In this document: positions 47,766-60,160 of the stretch, one piece after another | Layout: every line of letters starts with the position of its first letter | How positions within the stretch are numbered: the stretch's first letter is position 1 | The notes under the pieces: generated by a model | What the model was told of the DNA's origin: nothing | What the model saw: only the letters and a program-made list of their open reading frames with translations | Databases searched by the model: none | Made by a program: the position numbers and the translations under genes | Assembly (NCBI GenBank): GCA_033297075.1 | Contig: MU858048.1 | Coordinates: 248,001 to 312,000, forward strand | DNA length: 64,000 nucleotides | Direction: 5' to 3' | From: Rhypophila decipiens | Taxonomy: Eukaryota; Ascomycota; Sordariomycetes; Sordariales; Naviculisporaceae

Positions 47766-49898
47766 GGCGATGGATGTATATGTGAAAACGACGCGACCGA
47801 GACAAGTTAACAGATGGAGAGTCGAAGAGAGTCGACTGGAGAAAGAAAGACTGGATTGTGGTTTGTGTGCGTGAGGGGAGAGTTTGGAGGATTGAGAAGA
47901 TGCGAAGGAGAGGTTGTGCTGTAGTTTCCTCGGCGCTGCAGGAAATGTTGAGGGAGGGGAGAAAAAGCCGTAATGGGCCACTTGGAAAATTTGCGGGGCA
48001 GTGGCCAGTGCGAAGACCCCCCATTTTGGACGGGTTCACACTGCAAATTCTCTTGTGCTTGAATCGCACTAAAAAGAAGCGGCAACTGTCCCCCAAAACA
48101 GCGGTTCTTTACGGATACTGGCTCACGGTTCTCTCAGCCCGGCCAACAAAGTTCAAACTCGACATCCTCTCGGCATCAAGGGACGAAATCCCCACAATAT
48201 TAGACTTTCTCATCCCCATTTTGCGCCTCCAGTGAATCACAATGTGCTGACTCCCTGCCATTGACTGCAAAAGAGCCGACTGATATCCGTCCGTACCTTG
48301 ACGGATACTGTATGTACCTAGTCACTGACAGTCTCTCGAATCACGGCCTGCAGGGTTCCCAGGATAGGTACCGATACTGCCAGCGAGTGAACCTGAGTGG
48401 GTCCACTTCACCGTACACCTCACTTTGAGTGATATCGCCATCGATAACTCCGTTTGTATGTATACGGGATACGTGCAGAGTTACTCCTGACGACAACCAC
48501 ATCGCCACCTTTTACGATTGCGACTTCAATACAAACATTGTGCCGTCTTGTGGCCATGCCCAACAAGGGTGTATCAAATTTTCATAGAATCCACCGGTCG
48601 AGCGGACAAAACTGACAAATGTGGTATTGGACTCCCTGCCTTGCGACTTTGAAAGTTACTGCAGGGGATTTGGTGATGAGTCGTGGGCACACCGCACTGT
48701 CTTTTTTCAGTTTCTGTTTGGAGGCGGTCAGCTCTAGCCGACTAGCCCGCATAGGCAGCCCCAACCATGAGTGACGTACCAAGTCTCCCCAGCTTCGGCC
48801 TTCCGCACAAGATGGTCACTGGACAAAAAAACAGAAACTTCTCTCCAGATAAATATACCGGCGTGAATACGTTATTGACCTACCAGAATCGCCACGATGG
48901 GAACGTTCTACATATATGAAAACAAACCAGTTGGTCGCCTTGTCTGATAACAACAAGATCTAATTGCCCCTCCTCTCTAAAAGGACCCGCCAGCCTTTCG
49001 TAGTGGGGGCATTTTGGAGGGGCAAAAAGGCGGCGAAGCCTGGTATTTCTGGGGTTGGGTTCCACTGCCAATTCACACCAAAATTCTGGCTGTCTTGCAG
49101 ATGGGTGTTTGTGGTGTTCTGTTCAACGACTTCATCCGAGAGAGAGGATATAGCTTGAGGAATCCGGGAATCCCTCGAGCTCTGTGATTGCGAATGAAGT
49201 AAAATGGGAAAGAACTGTAGATACTCGAAATAATAACCAAGGCAGGAATCAACCTTTCAACAACGAACTTTATCCAGTCACAGAAAGTTTACCATCCTTC
49301 CGGACACTGTGCTCCAGAAGCCTGGACCCTGAAGTCCCCAGTTTCATTCAGCAAGAGAGGCCAGGGGCACTGCTTCCAGATTTCTGGACGAAGGCACTAA
49401 CACATGCATATAACGGGGCTCATTCACCAAGCGAAATCGACGTCATGTTCCAATCCGGGCATTAATCTCCACAGCGGCTAACTGGTTCTAGACTGAAGCT
49501 CCAAGTGGGTTTCGAGTATGTACCTGCCTGTGGCCTGCCAAAACCAAGGCTATTATCGACAACACCAAACATTATCATCGTCAAACAGGCGCATCCGACT
49601 CAGCGTCCTCCAATTGTCCCTAAGATGTGCGCAGGTGCTTGTGTGTAAAAATGGGCTGTACCGATTATATGTACACTACAAGTTTTTAGCGGGCGTAAAT
49701 AAAAAAAGGCAAAATAAGGTACGTGTGTCGCCAGCAAACACCAAGGTTCAGGATTACCATGAGGTTTTCATTCTTCACACATAAACTGACATTGGAATTT
49801 TCACACTCCAGTTTTACACCCATTTGGCATAGTATCTTCCCAAGTTGAAGAAACGAACCAAAGAGTCGAACCTAGCTTTCCTGCGAGGAGTTTTCGCG
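47766..49898. other. Divergent intergenic region NAP1/YPK9
   Basis: About 2.1 kb shared by the NAP1 and YPK9 promoters. No gene supported. Open frames near 47858-48235 overlap the NAP1 leader and look non-coding. Confidence 0.5.
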
Positions 49899-52800
49899 AT
49901 GGACCGCACATCACCACCCAGCTCGGGGGATGCCCGTGACCCCGAGCACCATCAGCAGCACGACGACGATGAACAAGACCGACATAGCACCAGTAGCCGC
50001 CGGCGGGGATTCTATAGGCTCAACTCAAACCAGAGCCGTACCAGCATCTTTGAAGATGTCGAGATGGCGCATGACGAGGTTAGCTCTTCGAGATATACCT
50101 ACCAATCAGATGAAGCCTTGAACGGAATTCTAATTCGGCACATGATGTGTAGCTCTACTCTGGTCCTATGGCCGAGTCTCTCCCCACCAGTGTTTCCGGC
50201 TTCCACCATTTGCGACGCCGCGCAGACTCGACGACAAGTTTTTCATTCTACCACGAGGATCAGGAGGACGAAGATGAGGCGGTGGAGGGGCTTCGGCGAA
50301 TTGGGTCAGGCGACCTTGACGAACTGCCATTTGATGACGAGACAGAAGACGAAGAGGACTCGGCCGACCTCGAGCGAGTGGCCCCCGAAAACGACTACGT
50401 GCTTCATCGGAGGGCCTCCACAGTGTCCAGAGGAGGATCTGTGCATAGTAGGTTACTCCGCCGGGACAGCGCTGTCTCGGCCGGAAGTACGGTCCAGACC
50501 TCTGGTCGGACTAGCCAAAAGATTCACATGACGAACGAGGACTTGTACATTGCCATTGCCGGCTTCAGTACAAGTGCCCTAGGACTCACGGTTTATCTAT
50601 TTATATGCGGTGCCACCCTTGGCTTGGGGTGGCTACTTTTCCGCTGGATGCCGAAGTGGCATGTCAAGCTGACTGGGCGTCAGGCTCCCCTGCGTGACTG
50701 CCAATGGGTGGTCCTAGAGAACCAGTGGAATGAAATGTCGATTCTCACAGTTGACTCGAAGCCATACGGGAGAGTACTCTCGACTGTCTTTGGCGCTCCC
50801 GGCAAGCTGACCTCCTACTTCGGCGACGAAGACCCGGATCCTATTCTTGAAAACCTGCGAACTCTCAGCTACCGTTATGTGCGATTCTACTACCACCCGC
50901 TCAAGGACAAGTTCCAATTGTGCAACGGGTGGAAAGACCCTTTATGGTCGGATGTACGGGCCATCAGATCTGGTATTGACCAAGAGGAGAAGAGCCACCG
51001 TGATGTGGTTTTCGGTACCAATCTCATTGATATCGAGCAGAAGTCCGTCTTCCAACTCCTCGTTGACGAGGTAAGTAGCTACATGACCGCACTGTTCCTT
51101 GGACAGCGAGTATATCAATGAGCTGACACATTCAGGTGTTTCACCCGTTCTACGTCTTCCAAATCGCCAGTTTGATTCTCTGGTCCATGGACCAATACTA
51201 CTATTACGCAGTTGCTATCTTCCTCATGTCGTTTGGTAGCATTGTTACCACATTGGTTGAGACAAGATCTGTACGTCCAGTCGCGCCCCGTTACGGAATA
51301 GAAGGACGGAAGCTAACACTCATCTGTCAAGACCATGAGGAGGCTTCGTGAGATATCTAGGTTTGTTTGCGATGTCAGAGTTCTGAGGAACGGGTTCTGT
51401 GCGTATACCGTGTCCGGTCCCAGCTCTTCTTCCAAAACTGACTTGTATTCACAGGGCGTTACGTCTCTTCTAGCGATCTAGTACCCGGCGACGTTTACGA
51501 AGTTAGCGACCCGAGTTTAGGCCAGTTCCCTGCCGACAGTATTCTCCTCAGTGGAGATTGTATCGTCAATGAGAGCATGCTCACTGGCGAGTCCGTACCG
51601 GTGTCGAAGACTCCCTCGACAGACGAGACTCTCAGACAACTGGATCTCTCTGCGTCGACAGTCCTCTCAGAAGTTGCCAAGCATTTTCTGTTTTGTGGCA
51701 CCAAGATCATTCGTGCTCGAAAACCACAAGAAGATCCCACCGAAGAACAAGTCGCGCTCGCCATGGTGGTAAGAACTGGCTTCAACACCACCAAGGGCGC
51801 CCTTGTCCGCTCCATGCTTTTCCCCAAGCCGTCGGGGTTCAAATTCTATAGGGACTCGTTCCGTTACATTTCGGTCATGGCCTGCGTGGCAATGCTGGGG
51901 TTCATTACCTCCTTTATCAACTTTCTCAGGCTCGGGATGGAGTGGCATTTGATTATTGTCCGGGCGTTGGACCTGATCACCATTGTCGTTCCACCCGCCC
52001 TACCGGCAACTCTCACCATCGGCACCAACTTTGCCTTGAGCCGTTTGAAGGCCAAGAAAATCTTTTGCATCAGCCCTCAGAGGGTAAATGTTGGCGGAAA
52101 AGTCGACATCATGTGCTTTGACAAAACCGGAACTCTAACGGAAGAGGGTCTTGATATCTTGGGTGTGCAGGTCGTCTCGCCGTCAGCCAAGAGGTTTGCC
52201 GATATTTTGACCGACCCGGATGCCTTCCTCGACGAGTCTGAGGACCAGAAAGCTCTCGAGAAGCGCAAAGCAGCGCTCTATACAATGGCGACCTGCCACT
52301 CGCTTCGATCAGTCGACGACGAGTTGATTGGAGACCCGATGGATCTCAAGATGTTCGAATTCACCCGATGGTCGTTTGAGGAGCAGAGCCAGCTGGGAAG
52401 CCATGGTGATGAAGAAGAACAGGGAAATCTTCATCCGTCAATCGCCAGGCCGCCTCCCACGAGTAAGATCCAGACAAACGGCGGCGGGCCAGAATCTCAT
52501 AGTCCCTTTGAGCTCGGAGTTCTCAAGTCTTTCGAGTTTGTCTCGCATCTGCGCCGAGCAAGCGTCATTGTTAGAACGTTTGGCCAGCAGAGTGGAGACA
52601 TATATGTCAAAGGGGCGCCCGAATGTATGCGCGAAATTTGCAAGCCAGACTCTTTCCCCTCGGATTATGAAGAGCAACTCTCGTACTATACACATAAGGG
52701 ATACCGCGTCATTGCGTGTGCGACCAGGCACCTCAAGAAATTGAGCTGGGTCAAGGCCCAGAAGATGAAGCGAGAGGTGGTCGAGTCAGAGCTCGAATTC

Positions 52801-54192
52801 GTCGGATTCATCATCTTTGAGAACAAGCTGAAGCCGGTCACGGCTTCGGTGTTGCGGGAACTTCTCGAGTCAAATATTGGGACCGTCATGGTTACCGGCG
52901 ACAATATCCTTACAGCCATCAGCGTGGCGAGAGAGTGCAGCATGATCAGCAAGACGGCGCACTGCTTTGTGCCTAGGTTTGTTCAGGGCCACTCGAGAGA
53001 CCAGAACGCACAGTTGAAGTGGGAGAGCATCGATAATAGTATCTACCAACTTGATGAGAAGACGCTTCTCCCCTTACCGGCGCCCCCAGAAGGTGATGCG
53101 TCCCTCCCATACGACATCAGCAACCTGCGCAATTACTCGGTTGCCGTGACGGGCGAGGTTTTCAGGTGGGTGGTGGACTTTGCGCCGCCCGAGGTGATGC
53201 GCAGGATGTTGGTGACGGGCAAGGTCTTTGCACGCATGTCACCCGACGAGAAGCACGAGCTCGTCGAAAAGCTGCAGAGCATTGACTACTGCGCCGGCTT
53301 CTGTGGCGACGGCGCCAACGACTGCGGTGCGCTCAAGGCAGCAGATATTGGTATCTCGCTGTCCGAGGCCGAAGCCTCGGTAGCCGCGCCGTTCACTTCG
53401 CGGGTGTTTGATATTCGGTGCGTGCCCGAGGTGATTCGCGAGGGCAGGGCCGCACTGGTCACCAGCTTCAGCTGCTTCAAGTACATGAGTCTGTACTCGG
53501 CCATCCAGTTTACCTCGGTCAGCTTCTTGTATGCTTCGGCGTCAAATTTGGGAGATTTCCAGTTTCTGTTTATCGATCTGGCGCTCATCTTGCCCATCGC
53601 TGTCTTCATGAGCTGGGCGGGCCCTTACCCAGAGTTGTGTCGCAAGAGGCCTACTGCTGATCTGGTATCGAGGAAAGTGCTCACGCCGCTGCTGGGACAG
53701 ATTTGCATCTGCATCCTGATTCAGGCCGCCGTGTTCATCGTTGTCCGGAAGCAGGAGTGGTTCATCGCACCAGAGATCGACCCGGACCATTCGAACATTG
53801 AGAACTCGGAGAACACGGCGTTGTTCCTGGTCAGCTGTCTCGAGTACATCTTTGCGGGCGTGGTATTGAATGCGGGACGGCCGTTCCGGCAACCTGCCCT
53901 GAGGAACTGGCCGTTCGTGGCTACGATCGCGGTCACGGCTGGGTTTACCATTTACATGGTCGTCGGTCCGTTTGGAGGGTTGGCGCGTCTTATGCAGCTC
54001 ACCGGGATGAGCGGCTCTTTCAAACTTTTTATATTGGCACTGGGCTTGGTCTACCTGGCTGTGGCTTGGGTCGGGGAGCATACTGTCTTCCCGAGGGCAG
54101 CCAGGGCTATTGGACAGCTTAAGCTGAAGCTTACACAACAACCAAAGAAGAGGAAGGAGTATAAACTCATTCAGGAGAGGATGTTGTTTTAA
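49899..54192 (+). CDS. ypk9: P5B-type cation-transporting ATPase (Ypk9/ATP13A2-like)
   Basis: A vacuolar/lysosomal P-type ATPase; ATP13A2 relatives export polyamines and protect from heavy metals. Exons are 49899-50078, 50153-51070, 51136-51270, 51332-51398 and 51455-54192 (1345 aa). A Ser/Asp-rich cytosolic N-terminus precedes a hydrophobic hairpin ([20 protein letters not shown]) typical of P5[10 protein letters not shown] is the A-domain motif. PPALPATL (about 613-620) in M4 is the P5B signature, unlike PPELP of P5[11 protein letters not shown] has the phosphorylated Asp (about 656). KGAPE, VTGDN and [19 protein letters not shown] complete the N and P domains. The first intron is phase 0 with donor GTTAGC. 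Removing it yields LYSGPMAES. Start chosen at the first ATG in frame. Confidence 0.94.
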
Positions 54193-55515
54193 GAACTTTG
54201 GTATAGAGATTATTGGGTTTTGAGATACTCTAGATCTGCATTATCATGGGAAAAGCGACTTGGTGTTTTACGGAGTTTCATTTCATTCAGTATATATTGA
54301 TCGCAAGCTGGTTAGCATATTGATTCATGAAAATGCAGCGGAGCGACACTGTAGTCATCCCAAGAGAAGTTTGTCAGTATGATTGCTTCGTCGTCGCTTG
54401 ATATAGAGAGTTCAGGCTATGTACACCAGACTTGAGTGAATCAGATGCCCTGCGAGGATCTGTTACAAACCTATGAACGGTGATAGATGTGCTTTTCATT
54501 GCAACCTAGTATCTCTCACCTGAATTCGAAGGTCTAGGCCTGTCCTGCCTGCCTGCCGTTCGCGATCCGAGCAGCGGTAGCGGGTTGCCCTTGGCTCCTT
54601 CTTGCCCCGCCCCCTCTCCCAGATGGCCCCGTCCGTTCCGAGCGATCGATCTCGGTGCGATTTAGCCAGGGGTCCCGGATCGGGATCGGAAAGCAAATAT
54701 CAGGAGGTTATAAACATTTTGAACCGATCGCCCAGATATTACTGCCCCGTCAGAGCGGAACTTTGCACATGGTTAATGGACTCTAGGGCATCACAGTCGA
54801 CAATTCAACCCGGCTATCAGCTCATGCAAGCGCTTAGACTTTTCGACCTTTCACATTTTGCTGTCGGTATGTATGGGACTTGCGGCAACAAGCATCTGTG
54901 CATCACGGGTCCGCCCTGATTTACCACATCTCTCGAAACACCTCCCGGCCGGATGATCGGTTTACTAACCTCTTTGCTCGTTCACGATTGGTTTGTACCT
55001 GTAGGTAGGCACCCCCAAGCTACCCTTACCTTGGCTATTTATGTATCCGCCGCAGCTTTGATAGTTCGATGGTCCATGGATCGGATTCGGATCCGGTGGC
55101 TGAGAGGGAAGGGTCCTAGTTGGTTCATTCATTCGCGGGAGGCTGCTTGCTTGCTGTTATCCAACTATGTATATATACTGCCCCCTTGCTGTTGAATTGA
55201 AATAGATGCATAATCCTCTCTCTCTCTTTTTTCATATTGATCAACTGATGACTATTTGTTGTTGTTGGAACCTCCTCCGAGTGAACCAAGAAAGACCTGA
55301 AAGCGGACATCTCGACTTCTGCATTGACGCCCTTTCCCCTAGCCTTTGTTGCTCATACGGGTTGATCATTTCATACTACCATCCGATTTGAAATATTCCT
55401 GATATCAAGACATACCACATAGCGGAAACACACAAACCAGACAGATCCCTCATTCGGCTTCATAATAAACACAGAGGACAGGAGAAAGTTGTGTTGTAAG
55501 AAATAAATCATCAAA
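54193..55515. other. Intergenic, YPK9 3' end and methyltransferase promoter
   Basis: No protein family recognised, including in a 105-codon open frame at 54602-54919. A CT microsatellite lies at about 55216-55230. Confidence 0.5.
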
Positions 55516-56896
55516 ATGGACACCGGTATGGCGACCTCTTTCGTGAACCACCTATAACCCAATCTCACACACTCAATTACCTAACCACATACTGCACAAA
55601 CACAAAGACAAACTCCTCGACAGCGTGCTAGACGCGGGATACCTCCCACACGCCCTAATCCGCCTAGGCATCCGGCGAAACTGCGCGCAACGCCTGCGCG
55701 AAGTAGCGTCTACTTCTCTGGCGGAAGCCCAAGAGCGCAAGATGAGATTCGTCCAGGAGCTGAGGACAAGTCCCATCGCCATCGAGACCGACAAGGCCAA
55801 CTCGCAGCATTATGAAGTCGGCACGGGCGTCATGGTGGGCACTTTGGGTCCGAGCATGAAGTATAGCAGTTGTTGGTACCCCACCGAGACAGGGAAGGGG
55901 AGAAGAACGATGACGATTGAGCAGGCTGAGGATGCTATGCTTGAGTTGTATGTTGAGAGGGGGGAACTCAAGGATGGGATGCGGATTTTGGATTTGGGGT
56001 GAGTCTTTCGTCTTTCTTTTGCTGTTATGAGAGGAGGTGAGGAGGTGAGATTGGCGAGGATGAGTATGAGGCTGATATTGTTATTATTAGCTGTGGTTGG
56101 GGATCTGCGGGTCTTTACTTTGCCAAACGGTTTCCCAACTCGCAGGTCGTATGCTTCTCAAACTCCAAGACGCAAAAGGAGTATATCGATGGCCAGGCCA
56201 AGGAACGGAAACTGGACAATATCCAGGTTATCACGGGAAATGTGGCCGATTATGAGTTTGAGCATGAGAGTTTTGACCGGGTGGTGTCTATCGAAGTGAG
56301 TATCACCCCCTTTCCACGACTATTGGATGAGAAGGGTCGTTTAACCTGTCGTGAATTTGGTACGTAACAGATGTTTGAGCATATGAAGAACTACGAGGCT
56401 CTCATGGCCAAAGTCGCCAGGGCTCTGAAGCCGGGAGGCAAGCTGTTTGTGCACTACTTCTGTCACAAGGACACACCTTACCACTACGAGGAGGGCTGGA
56501 TGACGACGTATTTCTTCACCGGAGGGACCATGCCGTCGTCTGATCTCCTGCTGTATTTCCAGAGGGATCTGACGATTCAAAAGCACTGGTGGGTGAATGG
56601 GATGCACTATTCCAAGACGCTCGAGGTATGATAGTCCATCTGACTTGTGTCAAGAGGATCAAGTCCACTAACATAGAATACCCACACAGGCCTGGCTGGC
56701 AAAGATGATCGCCCACAAGAAGGAAATCTGGCCACATCTGGTCGAGACATATGGCGAGGAAAATGTGAGCACGTGGTACAATCGTTGGCAGATCTTTTAT
56801 ATGGCCTGTTCTGAGCTGTTTGGGTACGATGGAGGTGATACATGGGGAGTGGCCCATATGTTGTTTGAGAAACCGGTTCGGCAAACTCACAGCTGA
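55516..56896 (+). CDS. SAM-dependent methyltransferase, coclaurine N-methyltransferase-like (CFA synthase superfamily)
   Basis: A small-molecule or lipid methyltransferase. Five exons: 55516-55525, 55608-55998, 56091-56295, 56371-56625 and 56690-56896 (355 aa). The first exon is only 10 nt and the start [25 protein letters not shown] resembles the plant N-methyltransferase N-terminus. [11 protein letters not shown] and KYSSCWYP follow. [16 protein letters not shown] is the SAM-binding loop. [55 protein letters not shown] and [18 protein letters not shown] are all hallmarks of the coclaurine N-methyltransferase/CFA-like group. The fungal substrate is unknown; alkaloid synthesis should not be assumed. 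No pathway neighbour is visible. Confidence 0.88.
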
Positions 56897-57136
56897 GGAT
56901 TCGCCGAGGTTTAAGCTGTTTAAAGTTTTTTCTTTATTTCCTCGTAATTTCTTCAATTCGTATGGGTCCACCTGTATAGAGGTGATGTCGCCCTGATGTA
57001 GATAACCACGCTGCTTTCTGGTGTCGTTGCTCCCACGTCTCCCTTGTATTGTCGATGCCATGCATCTTATTGATACAGTTGCGTCGTCTCGATTCAAAAT
57101 CTCTCCATCTATGACCCGGCTCGAAAAATAAAACGT

Positions 57137-57411
57137 TCAGTGTTCCCATGGATGCTTCCAGCCGAGGAGGACGGGACCTATACAGCTCGCGGTTAGTGTC
57201 CGGGTGACTCGACCGTAGGGTATTCTCGGATCGCTCATCGTCTTGGGATAGGAATTTCGTACCATCCTTCTTCGCGCGGTAGAATAACTGTTTCTCCGTT
57301 AGCTTCCGTTCTCTCAGGTTTCAAGTCGGAACGAATACTCACGAAGAACCACATGCTGGCCCCGAGGCCAGTGCCTGCGATTTTGTAGATGCGCTGATTT
57401 GCACCTGCCAT
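57137..57411 (-). CDS. NDUFB2/AGGG-like small subunit of mitochondrial complex I
   Basis: A single-span membrane-arm accessory subunit of NADH:ubiquinone oxidoreductase. Three tiny exons, 57411-57343, 57287-57263 and 57177-57137, encode 44 residues. Exon 1 gives MAGANQRIYKIAGTGLGASM then WFF, exon 2 gives LFYRAKKDG, and exon 3 gives PVLLGWKHPWEH. The pattern GAxMWFFxxYRAKKDGPVxxGWxHPW is that of plant and fungal NDUFB2-type proteins. The introns (55 and 85 nt) have GTGAGT/CAG and GTACGA/TAG ends. The 25-nt middle exon and small size hide the gene from ORF-based calling. It lies tail to tail with the methyltransferase gene and head to head with BUR1, about 670 bp apart. Confidence 0.85.
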
Positions 57412-58079
57412 TGTGCTCGTCTACGATGGTCAATTGTCAGATCCGTGAATGGAGTTAATCGTGGGCTGTCGGACCTACCCTCTTGATTGCTTCGGAGGGG
57501 TGCACGAGTCTAAGTGAGCGGATGGATTCGATTGACGGAGCTTCAGGACGGGGAATCGCCGTCGAACGATGACCTTGCAAGTCGTGGACCCGAGCTTGGC
57601 AGAGCTTCGATCTATAAACCTGATATCCAAGGCATAAATCCGGAGGCCGGCAAAAGTGACAGAGGCCCGTGCGTGCTTCGTGCAAGATCCACCCGAAACC
57701 TTGGCACTGAAGTCAGGCGTGCGACCGGCAAGTACCCCGTACAGGGCAAGTTCAGTAACAACTGAACCTTCTAACAAACGGCCCGTTCTACAACTTTCCA
57801 ACTTTTACAATTGACCTCGACAACGGCCACAATTTCTCAGTTTTCTCGAGTTCTTGGAGTTTTTCTACCCACTATCTAGGCCATGACGCTGTCCATCCCT
57901 GGATGAGGAGTTCCTTGTTTCTCCATCATCGCTTCTTCATCTTTCTTTCCCTCCAATTCCCTTGCTAAACAAAGCCGTCCAATCCAGACGCTCTCGCCTC
58001 TGAACCACCAAACGCGAGTCGTGAATCTTTGCGAGCGTTGCGCGACAATCCACCCCGAGCCGCCCGACGATTAGCAAAG
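57412..58079. other. Bidirectional promoter region complex I subunit/BUR1
   Basis: Short shared upstream region between the divergent genes. C/T-rich leader from about 57780 to the BUR1 start. No further gene. Confidence 0.5.
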
Positions 58080-60019
58080 ATGAGCGTCGACGATACCCAG
58101 AACGGAGGGGGTGCCCCTTCACCACGATCATTTGCTATAGCACATCAACGGCCGAGAACGAGCTTCGTGGGGTGCTCACGGATAGCTGACTATGAGATAC
58201 TGGGCAAGCTCGGCGAAGGAACCTTTGGGTGGGATCTCCCAACCATAGACAGCATCTTGACGACGATGGTTTGGAGCTTCTGCTAACATGCCGCAGAGAG
58301 GTTCACCGTGCGCGATCGAGGAAGACTGGCGCGTTGTATGCGCTGAAGAAGATCATCATGCACAACGAGAAGGATGGGGTGAGTTTTACCTGTCCCATGT
58401 TGCGCTGGCATCGGATGGGTGTGGTCTCTAACCCAGCTTCATTAGTTTCCGATAACCGCCCTTCGAGAAATCAAGCTCCTTAAACTGCTCTCGCACAAGA
58501 ATGTTCTCCGGCTTGAGGACATGGCTGTCGAACACCCAGCTCCTACCCGTACGTCATACCCAGCGCGTGTCTGCCGTGTTCTTGACTAACCTCTTCTTCA
58601 GTTGGCGGCAAGCGAAAGCGACCGATCATGTACATGGTCACCCCCTACATGGACCATGACCTGTCTGGCTTACTCGACAATCCCTCTGTCCACTTTACCG
58701 AGCCTCAGATCAAATGCTACATGCTGCAACTACTCGAGGGGCTGAAATACCTCCACGAGAACAAAATCCTACACAGAGACATGAAAGCCGCGAACCTGTT
58801 GATCAACAACAAGGGAATTCTTCAGATTGCCGACTTTGGTCTTGCCAGGCACTACGAGGGAGACACACCGAAGCCAGGTAGAGGAGCCGGTGACGCAACT
58901 CGTGACTACACCAGTCTTGTCGTCACCAGGTGGTACCGGCCCCCTGAGCTTCTGATGCACCTGAAACGCTACACAACTGCTATTGACATGTGGGGCGTTG
59001 GCTGTGTTTTCGGAGAAATGCTAGTTGGGAAACCGATTCTGACAGGCGAGAGTGATACCCACCAGTTGGAGCTCATCTTCGACCTCTGCGGAACACCGAC
59101 GGAAGAGAATATGCCAGGCTGGCGAAGTCTGCCTGGCGGTGCATCTTTGACTCCGCTATCACGGCCCGGGAATCTGTCACATCGCTTCAGACAGCATGGT
59201 CCGTTGGCAATCTCGTTGCTCAAAGAGCTACTCAAACTTAACTGGAAGACGCGGATCAACGCCTTCGATGCTCTTCAGCACTCGTATTTCAAGACTGCAC
59301 CATTACCCGCGGCCCCGGGCGACATACCAAAGTTCGAGGAAAGCCACGAGTTCGATCGTCGCAAGTTTCAAGACCGAAAAGCTGCCCTCCCTCCGGCGCC
59401 TAAAGGAGGCACAGTGGGACGTGGCGGCATGGATCCCAACTCGGGCCCCAACGCCGGTTATAACAACGGAGACTACAGCGGAAGGAATGGCATCAACGGC
59501 GGTGGACGGTACCCACCTCGGCGAGGGCCACCTGTTGAAGAGCGAGTACCCGCTTGGCAGCATAGAGATCGTGGCCTTCCGCATGCAGCAGGACTACCAC
59601 CTCGACCCCCTCCTCCGGCAGAATATAACGGAGGATGGGATGGCAGTGCAGGTGATCATCCCGAAAGGTTCCCGGACCGGGAGAGATCATCAAGACCACC
59701 ACGCGGGGTTGGCGGAGGTTCCCGTCCAGATGTCGATACCTATATACCCAGCTATGATCGAGATGCTGCTCCTCCTCGAAGGGACGATCGAGATGTTCCT
59801 CCTCGAAGGGACGATCGAGATGTTCCTCCTCGACGGGACGATCGGGATGTTCCTCCTCGAAGGGATGACTGGCGCAGGCGCGAAGACCGGGATGACAGAC
59901 GACATGATTGGAGACGAGCACCCGAGTATGATGACCGAGGCAGAACGAGCAGAACCAGAAGCAGGAGTCGGTCACCGATTCGTGATCGAGAGAGAGACCG
60001 AGATGCGTATCGGAGGTAG
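58080..60019 (+). CDS. bur1: BUR1/CDK9-type cyclin-dependent kinase
   Basis: A transcription-elongation kinase that phosphorylates RNA polymerase II CTD linker and Spt5. Exons are 58080-58228, 58297-58378, 58446-58548 and 58602-60019 (583 aa to the first stop). The Gly loop LGEGTFG is split by an intron. ALKKI is the ATP lysine. [12 protein letters not shown] is the cyclin-binding helix (PITALRE-like). [12 protein letters not shown] and [12 protein letters not shown] are catalytic. [17 protein letters not shown] is the activation segment. The C-terminal 250 residues are low-complexity Arg/Asp/Pro/Gly, with tandem RDDRDVPPR repeats and RSRSRSP. The TAG stop is immediately followed in the same frame by 46 open codons ending in a plausible tail. 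A short intron near 60007-60045 may therefore exist and move the stop to 60160. Confidence 0.9.
59756..59866. repeat. 27-bp tandem repeat in BUR1 tail, about four units
   Basis: Units starting near 59756, 59786, 59813 and 59840 (the first lengthened by 3 nt). Each encodes a copy of RDDRDVPPR or a close variant. Unit length keeps the frame. Confidence 0.85.
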
Positions 60020-60160
60020 GACCTCAGTACACATCCTCAGTTGAGGTATCGTTCAGACGACTGGCGCACGCCGACACCTCCACCACCACCTCCCCCGCCA
60101 CCAGAGTGGATGAGACAGACCGGAGGCATATATCGCGCCCATTCACGCCCGTACGAGTAA
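60020..60160 (+). other. In-frame open extension after BUR1 stop, likely C-terminal exon
   Basis: After TAG at 60017-60019 the same frame reads 46 sense codons to TAA at 60158-60160. It includes LRYRSDDWRTPTPPPPPPPP and then EWMRQTGGIYRAHSRPYE. The character continues the Arg/Asp-rich kinase tail, so this is probably translated, either through a small intron (GTATCG at 60007 to GAG at 60045, 39 nt, or 30 nt from 60016) or by readthrough. Confidence 0.5.

Noticed and set aside
54602..54919. 105-codon open frame between YPK9 and the methyltransferase
   Set aside because: No family resemblance, no good start context, and composition typical of non-coding DNA.
59196..60044. 282-codon alternative plus-strand frame over BUR1
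   Set aside because: Kept open by the tandem repeat and low-complexity tail; the kinase frame carries the conserved motifs.
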